Source: Stieleria maiorica (GTDB lineage: Bacteria > Planctomycetota > Planctomycetia > Pirellulales > Pirellulaceae). Taken from it: a stretch of 64,000 bases of DNA. How positions within the stretch are numbered: the stretch's first letter is position 1; each line of letters begins with the position of its first letter. Shown one piece after another: positions 10,375 through 19,166 of the stretch. The position numbers and the translations under genes were made by a program. Under the pieces are notes generated by a model. That model searched no databases, was not told the DNA's origin, and worked only from the letters and a program-made list of their open reading frames with translations. The stretch is taken from the NCBI RefSeq assembly GCF_008035925.1, contig NZ_CP036264.1, forward strand, positions 4,958,402-5,022,401, read 5' to 3'.

Positions 10375-11616
10375 TTACTCCAACGCGTCGTAGAACGTGC
10401 CTTGGTCCAGGAAGTTGGCCAAGTTGTCACGGAATGGATTTTGCGAAGCTCTCAGTGAAGGAATCGGTAACCCTGTTACGTCAAATTTCTGAACCCGAAT
10501 GTCCTCAAGACCCGTTCCTGAAGGCGGAAGCGGTCCTGTTGGCTGTTGGGCAGACGGTTCAAGAACAATCATTCTGCCATCGGTCAGAAAGTAAGCTGGG
10601 GCAGTGTCGTCGGGTCTGCCTCCGTCAAAGTCTCCACGGTCACTAAACAATCCGTCCAAACCCGGCGACAACACCTGATAGGTCTGTGGGTTGACGAACT
10701 GCCAACCCTGTGACGCTGCGAATCGAGAACCATACGGCGGGCTGGCCGGCGGATTGTTGGCCGTCGTCGAATACACCGGACGGATCGAATCCCATTCGCC
10801 TTCGACCAATCGGGCGTAACCGTTGAATTGATCCCCGGCACCGGTGGTGACAAACGAGTTGTAGGTACGGGCGTCGAAGTAGACCGTCGGTGCGCCGCCG
10901 TCACGCAGGACGTAGCTGGGAAACACGTCCGCGTTTCCGGTCGAATACATCGCTTCGTCGTTGCTCATGTTGCGATTGGTGTACGACCTGGCACCCAGCG
11001 AAGGATCGTAGTTTGCGATCGACAATCGATCCGGTGCAAAGTTGACTTCCGGCGCGTTCCGCGTCGGGTTGTACTCATAGTACTGGGGATCGTCCGGAGC
11101 CGGGTTGGCGGTGTTGGGAATCACAACCAGTGGACCGCCCGGGCCGGTGAAGGGGTACTGCGGATCGGCGCTGAAACCGCCCAGCGACCAGACCAATACT
11201 TCGGAGCGGTCCATCGCCGTCGGATCCCATGCAATCGATTGCGGATTGGGAGTCATCTGCGGCGGGCTGCTGGTGTTGTCGTTGTCGATTCGCACGTCAC
11301 ACAAGCGGTACAACAAATCCAACTCGCTTTGGGCGATGTCGGGGAAGATTTTCAGGTAGTGGCGTTTGACGATGTTCCAAGTGGAAAAGTCCGGCGGGTA
11401 GTCGCCGTATTTGGTGTAGTACGAGTCGATCCCGCCTTCGATGTTCGACATTTCCGCACGCATCGCCTTGGTCCGCACCGTCTTCATCACCACCCCGATC
11501 GCCGGGATCGTCAGGCCGGCGATGGCGGCGATGATGGTGATCACCACCAGCAGCTCGACCAGCGTGAATCCGCTTCGACGCGTGTCGCTATGTTGACTTC
11601 TCATTGGTTTGTTCAT
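10375..11616 (-). CDS. GspG-like type II secretion pseudopilin
   Basis: The protein has 413 residues. The leader is followed by GFTLVELLVVITIIAAIAG, with cleavage after G16 and Glu at +5 (E21), then a helix entering KAMRAEMSNIEGGIDSYYTK and YGDYPPDFS. That order matches the GspG/PulG major pseudopilin, where the first helix leads into a domain with a YxxYPP-type loop. GspG is about 140 residues, so roughly 270 residues are extra. It is first of the prepilin-like genes and would be the major pseudopilin of this system. An array of three 36-bp hairpin units separates it from pilC upstream. Confidence 0.78.
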   Translation of the reverse strand: MNKPMRSQHSDTRRSGFTLVELLVVITIIAAIAGLTIPAIGVVMKTVRTKAMRAEMSNIEGGIDSYYTKYGDYPPDFSTWNIVKRHYLKIFPDIAQSELDLLYRLCDVRIDNDNTSSPPQMTPNPQSIAWDPTAMDRSEVLVWSLGGFSADPQYPFTGPGGPLVVIPNTANPAPDDPQYYEYNPTRNAPEVNFAPDRLSIANYDPSLGARSYTNRNMSNDEAMYSTGNADVFPSYVLRDGGAPTVYFDARTYNSFVTTGAGDQFNGYARLVEGEWDSIRPVYSTTANNPPASPPYGSRFAASQGWQFVNPQTYQVLSPGLDGLFSDRGDFDGGRPDDTAPAYFLTDGRMIVLEPSAQQPTGPLPPSGTGLEDIRVQKFDVTGLPIPSLRASQNPFRDNLANFLDQGTFYDALE

Positions 11617-11718
11617 CGCAGGGTTTCGCTCGATGGATGACGCGGCACGTTTGCGGCCGCGAGGTCGTTGTCAGGTGAAAAGGTGACGCGCTCGCGGTTC
11701 GTGCGGCGGGTCGAATCG

Positions 11719-11820
11719 GCGACGGGCCGGAAGACCCGTCATACGGTGTTTGTGGCGACGGGCCGGAAGACCCGTCGTACGGTGTTTGTGGCGACGGGAC
11801 GGGAGCCCCGTCGTACGGTG
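11719..11820. repeat. Three tandem 36-bp hairpin repeats after pilC
   Basis: Units start near 11719, 11755 and 11791. Each has the arms CGACGGG and CCCGTCG or close variants, giving a stem of 6-7 bp with an 8-base loop, and a linker containing ACGGTGTTTGTG. The array ends at the pilC stop codon, in the gap between pilC and the GspG-like gene. The hairpin frame (GCGAC, loop, GTCGTAC) resembles that of the larger array at 18813-19095. Confidence 0.85.
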
Positions 11821-13260
11821 TTAACTGGACAGGCTGGTGATCAAACTGATCAACGGCATGAACAAACTGATCACGATGAAGCCGACCGTGACCCCCAGGA
11901 ACACGATCATCAACGGTTCGATCAACGCCGTCAGACCGTCGGTCATCGTCCGCACTTCTTCGTCATATTGGTCGGCGACCTTGTACAACATCGTGTCCAG
12001 TTCACCGGTCTCTTCGCCGACGTCGACCATGTTGACGACCAGGTCGTTGACGACGCGGTTTTTGATTTTCAAGGCGTAAAACAGCCCCGCACCGACGGCA
12101 CCGCCGCCGATCGCATAGGCCGCGATGAAGGTCAACGTCTGGACCATCACGCCGTCATCCAGCTTGGTGCCGCGGCTGGTGATCGCCACCGACAACAACA
12201 GCAATCCCGGAAAGGCGCCGAACAGCGCGAAGAAGAACACCGCCATCGGGTGAAACCCTAACCGGCTCTCTTCCCGCAACGGCTTGCTGAGCACTTCCCC
12301 CTCACGGACCGCCTCGTTGACTTTGCTGAACAGTTTTTCGAACACCGCGTTGCCGGCCGTCTCGCGGGTGATCGCCAGCGCCTCCAGAATCGGCACACCG
12401 CTGCTGACCAACGTCCCCAACGTCCGTGTCGTCCGGGCCAAGATGTTCTTTTCCAACAAGCCCCCGAACACCGGGACCTTGATGATGAACATGTCAAACC
12501 CGGTCCGCCCGTGACGGAACTTGCGCATCAGTTTGATGAACAACAGGAACATGATCGGCATCACGATCAATAGCCACCAGTAGCTGGCCAAGTAGTTGCT
12601 CATCGCGATCAACAACAACGTCGGCGCCGGCAGTTTCAATTCGAACTCTTCAAACATCTCCTCGAACGTCGGCACGATGAAGATCATGATCCCGGTCAGA
12701 ATCAAAATCGCCACGATCGCCACGACGATCGGATAGATCAACGCACCCTTGACCTTGCGTTTCAGCGATTCGGCGCGTTCCAGGAAGTCGGCCAAACGTT
12801 GCAGAATCGTCTCCAGTGCACCGCCGGCCTCGCCCGCCTTGATCATGTTGACGTACAGCCGGCTGAAGATCTTGGGCGACTTGGACATCGCTTCGCTGAG
12901 CGTCGCCCCGCCTTCGATTTCATCACAGACGTCCATCAGGGCGAACTTCAACTTGCCCGGCTTCTGGTTGTTCTCCAGAATCTTCAGCGAACGCAGAATC
13001 GGCAGCCCGGCGTCCTGCAAAATCGACAGCTGGCGGGTGAACGCGCAGATGTGCTTGGTCTTTGCACCGCCGATCGCGAAGCCCCGCTTGCCCTTCTTCT
13101 TCGCAGCGGCCGCGGCGGCTTGTTTCTTGACGGAGATCTTCGTGACGAAGTACCCCATCTGGCGTATGGTGGTTTGCGCCTCTTCTTCGCTCGCGGCGTC
13201 GATCTCATCCCGGATCTCTTGTCCGGCCGCGTCCATCGCTTCGAATTGATAGGTAGGCAT
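11821..13260 (-). CDS. pilC: Type IV pilus / T2SS inner-membrane platform protein PilC/GspF
   Basis: The protein has 479 residues from ATG 13260, chosen because homology begins at MPTYQFEAMDAAG and a GAGGG lies upstream. The first GspF domain (about 70-195) contains FTRQLSILQDAGLPILRSL, and the first membrane helix is near 176-196. The second domain starts near 270 (ARTTRTLGTLVSSGVPILEA), with the usual MVDVGEETGELD at 411-422 and a last helix at 450-475. Between HPMA (337) and VVNDL (403) sits an insertion of about 65 residues with two extra hydrophobic segments, so the protein is about 75 residues longer than typical PilC. It anchors the ATPases and assembles pseudopilins. It lies just downstream of the second PilB-type ATPase. 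Confidence 0.92.
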   Translation of the reverse strand: MPTYQFEAMDAAGQEIRDEIDAASEEEAQTTIRQMGYFVTKISVKKQAAAAAAKKKGKRGFAIGGAKTKHICAFTRQLSILQDAGLPILRSLKILENNQKPGKLKFALMDVCDEIEGGATLSEAMSKSPKIFSRLYVNMIKAGEAGGALETILQRLADFLERAESLKRKVKGALIYPIVVAIVAILILTGIMIFIVPTFEEMFEEFELKLPAPTLLLIAMSNYLASYWWLLIVMPIMFLLFIKLMRKFRHGRTGFDMFIIKVPVFGGLLEKNILARTTRTLGTLVSSGVPILEALAITRETAGNAVFEKLFSKVNEAVREGEVLSKPLREESRLGFHPMAVFFFALFGAFPGLLLLSVAITSRGTKLDDGVMVQTLTFIAAYAIGGGAVGAGLFYALKIKNRVVNDLVVNMVDVGEETGELDTMLYKVADQYDEEVRTMTDGLTALIEPLMIVFLGVTVGFIVISLFMPLISLITSLSS

Positions 13261-13372
13261 TCTTTGTCGCCCTCGGCGGTTCGCCGGCACGCCCCACGGT
13301 CGCATACTGCGCCGCGGCAATCGGTGCCGGCTGTCTTACAAAAAGGTGTTGTTTAAAACGTGTGTGATCTGC

Positions 13373-15085
<1,713 letters not shown>

Positions 15086-15244
15086 CGGTGATTTGCTTCA
15101 ACAGAAAAGGAGGAATCGTGTTTGGAAAGTCGATGCTACAGATCGAACTTCCACAACGAATGTTGGAAAGGGTTTGTTGTGATTCGGGCAGCGTCGAGCG
15201 AAAAGCCGAGCCGTTGCTCGTCGCTGCCGATGCTTCGTCTTTGT

Positions 15245-16354
15245 TTATTCTTCGTCACTGATCGGGACGGGCGAATCGTCCAACCCGCGACGGGCTTGGA
15301 CGATGCGTTTGGCCAGGTCGTCCGGGCGGTGGGCCTTGGCCAACACGTCCTCGACTGTCACCAATTCGTTCTTCCAATGGTTAAACAGGGCGTCGTCCAT
15401 CAGCTGCATCCCGAACTTGGCACCGGTCTGCATCGCACTACTGATTCGGAAGGTCTTGTTCTCGCGAATCAGGTTGGAAACCCCCGGCGTGACCACCAAC
15501 ACTTCGTACGCCGCACAGCGACCGCCGCCGATCTTGGGCAGCAGCGTCTGGGCGACGACGCCGATCAGCGTGCTGGCCAATTGGGTTCGGATCTGGTCCT
15601 GCAGGTTGCCGGGGAAGGCATCGATGATTCGGTTGACCGTGCCCTGGGCGCTGTTGGTATGCAGCGTGCCGAACACGACGTGTCCGGTTTCGGCCGCACT
15701 GATCGCCGCCTCGATCGTCTCCAGGTCACGCAGCTCGCCGACCAGAATCACGTCGGGGTCTTGCCGCAATGCACGCCGAATCGCTTCGGAGAAACTCGGC
15801 ACATCGACCCCAACTTCCCGCTGGTTGATCGTGCTCATCTTGTGGTCGTGATAAAACTCGATCGGATCTTCGATCGTGATGATGTGGTGGTCGACCGTTT
15901 CGTTCAGCAGGTTGATCAAGCTGGCCAGCGTGGTCGACTTGCCCGATCCCGTCGGGCCGGTGACCAGGAACAACCCCCGCGGGCGATGGGTCAACTTGAC
16001 CACCGACTCGGGCAGCCCGAGTTGCTCCGGGGTCAGTTTGTCGTTGGGGATCTGCCGCAGCACCATCGAGATGAAGCCGCGCTGTTTGAACACCGACACC
16101 CGAAAACGCGCCATTTCGCCGAACGCAAAACCGAAGTCGGTGCTGCCCGATTCCTGCAGCTCGCGTTGGCAGCGTTCCGGCGTGATCGACTTCATCAACG
16201 CGACAGCGTCTTCGCCCTCGAGCGTCTTGGTCTCCAACTTCCGCATCCGCCCGTGCAAACGAAACACCGGTGGCTGGCCGACCACGATGTGGATGTCGCT
16301 GACACCTTGTTTGATGGCGGCGTGGAGCAGTTTGTCGATCAGGACGGTTGCCAT
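15245..16354 (-). CDS. pilT: PilT-type retraction ATPase
   Basis: The protein has 369 residues, the usual PilT length. The start MATVLIDKLLHAAIKQGVSDIH matches PilT openings. The core has Walker A GPTGSGKST at 133-141, Asp box TIEDPIEF, Walker B DPDVILVGELRDLET, and His box TGHVVFGTLHTN. The C-terminal NLIRENKTFRISSAMQTG corresponds to the PilT AIRNLIRE hallmark, and the zinc tetracysteine of PilB is absent. It should depolymerise the fibre, which points to a retractile type IV pilus rather than only a T2SS. It lies between the two PilB-type genes, with a 159-bp gap to the next one. Confidence 0.93.
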   Translation of the reverse strand: MATVLIDKLLHAAIKQGVSDIHIVVGQPPVFRLHGRMRKLETKTLEGEDAVALMKSITPERCQRELQESGSTDFGFAFGEMARFRVSVFKQRGFISMVLRQIPNDKLTPEQLGLPESVVKLTHRPRGLFLVTGPTGSGKSTTLASLINLLNETVDHHIITIEDPIEFYHDHKMSTINQREVGVDVPSFSEAIRRALRQDPDVILVGELRDLETIEAAISAAETGHVVFGTLHTNSAQGTVNRIIDAFPGNLQDQIRTQLASTLIGVVAQTLLPKIGGGRCAAYEVLVVTPGVSNLIRENKTFRISSAMQTGAKFGMQLMDDALFNHWKNELVTVEDVLAKAHRPDDLAKRIVQARRGLDDSPVPISDEE

Positions 16355-16764
16355 CGATGGTTTACCTCAATAGGAGAACAATCATTTTCTCGCGGGCGGT
16401 GGTTCCGCCCCCGCGGACGTCAACGCGGGGGGACCACATGCCGGTCGAGCCAGGGAAAGGGAATTCAGATGGCGAGAAGTAGAACAAGTTTTCCCCGGAA
16501 TGCGGGCATTATGTCCGCCGGGACCCAAAACTTCAAAAAACTTCGCCATCGACGCGAAACTTTTTGCCAATGCCCCCCCGGAAGAACCGAATGGGCCGAT
16601 CGACAACCACTGTCGGTTCGCAGTGGCAGGGTGCGGCGGTTTACGTCCCGCCCCAGCCGGTCGCCGGGGCAGCAGGGGCAGCCGACGCAGCACTCGATTG
16701 CAAGCAAAAAACCGCCCGGCGCTAGGGGGCGGCCCTTGCTCTGCATTGGCGCAATTTTGGGGGA
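16355..16764. other. 410-bp intergenic region between the first pilB and pilT
   Basis: No supported gene. It contains the terminator of the first pilB (16706-16732) and, near pilT, a GC-rich hairpin with arms GGGCGG (16394-16399) and CCGCCC (16405-16410) in the pilT leader. GAGG about 10 bases before the pilT ATG may act as its ribosome binding site. Small open frames here have no pilus-like features and are treated as chance. Confidence 0.6.
16706..16732 (-). terminator. Rho-independent terminator after the first pilB
   Basis: Read on the minus strand: stem CCGCCC, a 9-base loop, GGGCGG, then TTTTTT. It starts 32 bases past the stop codon at 16765. This suggests the first pilB is transcribed separately from pilT, at least in part. 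Confidence 0.8.
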
Positions 16765-18525
16765 TTACAGCGAGTCCAGGTCGGCGACCAAGTGGCTCAG
16801 TGCCAGCGGTTCCTGCTCAGTCTTTTTGGCCACCCGATAGACCTCTTCGAAGGTCGTGATCCCGCGGATCACCTTCAGCATGCCATCGGCGTAAAGCGTT
16901 GACATGCCGCTATTTATGGCTTCGACCCGGAGCTCCTTGGTGTCCGCGCCGCGGAACATCATCTCGCGCAGCTTGCCGTTGATGACCATCAGTTCATAGA
17001 TCCCGATCCGGCCCCGGTAGCCGGTCCGCCCACAGTAGGGACAGCCCTTACCCCGCGAGAACTCCCCTTGGGCGACCATTTCGGGCGGCAGCATGGAGTC
17101 GGCGATGACGGCGTCGGTGGGCTGATAGCGGACCTTGCAGCGCGGGCAAATCGTTCGCACCAGCCGCTGGGCGAGGATCGCGATGACCGAGCTTGCCACC
17201 ATATAGCTGGGTACGCCGATGTCCACCATTCGGCTAATAGAACTGGGCGCATCGTTCGTGTGCAGAGTACTAAAAACCAGGTGTCCAGTAAGTGAAGCCT
17301 GGATTCCCATCGATGCGGTCTCATGGTCACGCATTTCCCCGACCAGGATGATGTTGGGTGCCTGACGCAGCATCGAGCGGATGATGCGGGCGAAGTCCAG
17401 CCCGATGGCGTGCCGGACTTCGACCTGGTTGATCCCCGGCAGGTAGTACTCCACCGGGTCCTCGGCCGTGATCACTTTGCGGTCCGGGCGGTTGAGCGCG
17501 TTCAGCGCGGCGTACAGCGTGGTGGTCTTACCCGACCCCGTCGGGCCGGTGACCAAGATGATCCCGTTGGGCCGCCGGATCAGCGTGTTGAAGTTACGAT
17601 AATCACGTTGGTTCAGCCCCAACTGACGAACACCGACCTTGATGTTGTCCTTGTCCAACAGCCGCATCACACAGGACTGGCCGTGGTTGGTGGGAATGAT
17701 GCTAACCCGCAAATCGAGCTGTTTGTCCCCCACCGTGATTTTGATTCGCCCGTCGGTCGGGCGTCGTTTTTCCGAGATGTCGATTTTGGACAGAATCTTG
17801 ATCCGGGCGATCAACGCGGACAGCATCCGCCGCGGGGCACTCTCCCGTTCGACACAAACGCCGTCAATTCGATAACGGATCCGCACGCGTTCTTCGAAGG
17901 GTTCGACGTGGATGTCGCTGGCCCGCAACTGGACCGCTTCCTGGATCATCAAATTGACCAGCTTGATCACCGGCGCGCTGCTGTCGTCGGCGTCGTCGGC
18001 GGTCTCGGCACTGTCCCCGGATTCGGTTTCGGTGAAGTCGATCGCGGTGTCGGTGAACTCTTGCAGCATCGAGTCCGCCGATTCACCTTCGACCTGCCCG
18101 TAGTACTGGTTGATCGCCCCCTGAATCGCCTCCTTGGGTGCCAGTGCGGTTTCGATTTTGCGATTGAGGATGAAGCGAAGTTTTTCGATCGTTTCCAGAT
18201 CGAAGGGGTCGGCGATCAGGATTCGCAGCGCGCCGTCTTCGACGCTGAAGGGCAACACCATGTTTTCCCGCGCGACCGATTCGGGCACCAATTCGATCAC
18301 TTCGTCCGGGATCCGTTCTTCCCGCAGGTCGACGAAGGGGATCTTGTGGAATTTGGCCATCGCCCGAGCGACCTCTTCGGGCGTCGCATACTCCATTTGG
18401 ATCAGGATGTCGCCCACGTCGGTGGAGGTATCGCGGGCGACCTGTTCCGCTTCGGAAAGCTGGTCCAAGCTGATGATGCCTTTGCGAAGCAGCAGATCGG
18501 TGAATTCTTGAATAGCCTGGCCCAT
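16765..18525 (-). CDS. pilB: PilB/GspE-type assembly ATPase (first copy)
   Basis: The protein has 586 residues from ATG 18525 (MGQAIQEFTDLLLRKG), chosen because family similarity begins there and AAGG lies 9 bases upstream; longer starts add unrelated sequence. Two N-terminal MshEN-like stretches come first, then an acidic linker at about 165-183 (ESGDSAETADDADDSS), then the ATPase core: Walker A GPTGSGKTT at 327-335, Asp box TAEDPVEY, Walker B NIILVGEMRDHET, His box TGHLVFSTLHTN, and the zinc cysteines CPRC and CPYC. This is a complete PilB/GspE-type ATPase distinct from the 13373-15085 copy. The Walker B region has Ala-Pro-Asn (RQAPNII) where most have RQDPD. It is probably the first gene of the locus. 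Confidence 0.92.
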   Translation of the reverse strand: MGQAIQEFTDLLLRKGIISLDQLSEAEQVARDTSTDVGDILIQMEYATPEEVARAMAKFHKIPFVDLREERIPDEVIELVPESVARENMVLPFSVEDGALRILIADPFDLETIEKLRFILNRKIETALAPKEAIQGAINQYYGQVEGESADSMLQEFTDTAIDFTETESGDSAETADDADDSSAPVIKLVNLMIQEAVQLRASDIHVEPFEERVRIRYRIDGVCVERESAPRRMLSALIARIKILSKIDISEKRRPTDGRIKITVGDKQLDLRVSIIPTNHGQSCVMRLLDKDNIKVGVRQLGLNQRDYRNFNTLIRRPNGIILVTGPTGSGKTTTLYAALNALNRPDRKVITAEDPVEYYLPGINQVEVRHAIGLDFARIIRSMLRQAPNIILVGEMRDHETASMGIQASLTGHLVFSTLHTNDAPSSISRMVDIGVPSYMVASSVIAILAQRLVRTICPRCKVRYQPTDAVIADSMLPPEMVAQGEFSRGKGCPYCGRTGYRGRIGIYELMVINGKLREMMFRGADTKELRVEAINSGMSTLYADGMLKVIRGITTFEEVYRVAKKTEQEPLALSHLVADLDSL

Positions 18526-18793
18526 GGTTTCGCCTTCGTTAGCGCTTTGGGGGATCGTTGTCGGTTCGAAAAGGGTGCTGAGGGATGAATCCACTTCATC
18601 CCTTTTTGCCTGCACATCAAACAGGATACCATCCCAAACCCGAAACCGGTCACCGGCAACCAAAAGAACTGCCGTCATTTCGCCCAAACGGTAGCGTTGG
18701 ACGATGGCCTTGAGGGACCGTCCAGCTTAGGGCGATGCGTGTCACTGGGGTACGATGGCCCTTCCGGGCCGTCGGGGGCGGGGCTCGGCGTGA

Positions 18794-18808
18794 CGCTGCT
18801 TCGCAGCG
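18794..18808. other. CGCTGC hairpin at the edge of the 41/42-bp array
   Basis: CGCTGC, loop TTC, GCAGCG. The same hairpin core recurs inside every unit of the 81-bp array at 31871-32414, so the two arrays share a building block. Confidence 0.6.
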
Positions 18809-18812
18809 AGAA

Positions 18813-19095
18813 GCGACCGCCCGGAAGGGCCGTCGTACATAGCGCCACGAGTGGCGACCGCCGGCAAGGGCCGTCGTACATAGCGCCACGAGTGGCGACC
18901 GCCGGCAAGGGCCGTCGTACATAGCGCCGCGAGTGGCGACCGCCGGCAAGGGCCGTCGTACATAGCGCAGCGAGAAGCGACCGCCCGGCAAGGGCCGTCG
19001 TACATAGCGCAGCGAGAAGCGACCGCCCGGCAAGGGCCGTCGTACATAGCGCAGCGAAACACGACCGCCGGGAAGGGCCGTGGTACACCGAGCAG
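18813..19095. repeat. Array of seven 41/42-bp tandem repeats upstream of uvrA
   Basis: Units begin at 18813, 18854, 18895, 18936, 18977, 19019 and 19061. Each has GCGACCGCC, a loop with CAAGG or GAAGG, and GGCCGTCGTACATAGCG. The stem CGAC-x-GCC / GGC-x-GTCG has one C-C mismatch and a 6-base loop. Units 1-4 have the linker CCACGAGTG or CCGCGAGTG; units 5-6 have AGCGAGAA. There are no unique spacers, so it is not a CRISPR. It lies within 75 bases of the uvrA start. Confidence 0.9.
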
Positions 19096-19166
19096 CGACA
19101 CGGAGCAGCCGACGCGCTACACTGCTGGCGAACTGCCTTTCTTGATCGTGATCACGACACCCCTGT

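Larger units (their letters stand above)
18526..19166. other. 641-bp divergent intergenic region with repeat array
   Basis: It lies between pilB (minus) and the uvrA homologue (plus). About half is the 41/42-bp tandem array. The part nearest pilB (18526-18780) holds nothing recognisable beyond likely promoter DNA. Frames that read through the array encode only repeated Arg/Pro/Ala peptides and are not genes. Confidence 0.6.

Noticed and set aside
16394..16410. GC-rich hairpin near pilT as a terminator
   Set aside because: No T-run follows on either strand; it is in the pilT leader and was only noted in the intergenic entry.
15122..16840. Plus-strand open frame of 572 codons across pilT
   Set aside because: Antisense to pilT with no family resemblance; long antisense frames are expected in this GC-rich sequence, and the pilT reading is unambiguous.
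17323..18588. Plus-strand open frame of 421 codons across pilB
   Set aside because: Antisense to a clear PilB ATPase; the peptide is rich in Asp/Val/Gln with no domain.
18813..19095. CRISPR-like appearance of the 41/42-bp array
   Set aside because: Units are contiguous with no unique spacers and no cas genes nearby.
18650..19101. Minus-strand frames of 119 to 137 codons over the 41/42-bp array
   Set aside because: They encode the repeat itself (Arg/Pro/Ala peptides) in several frames at once.
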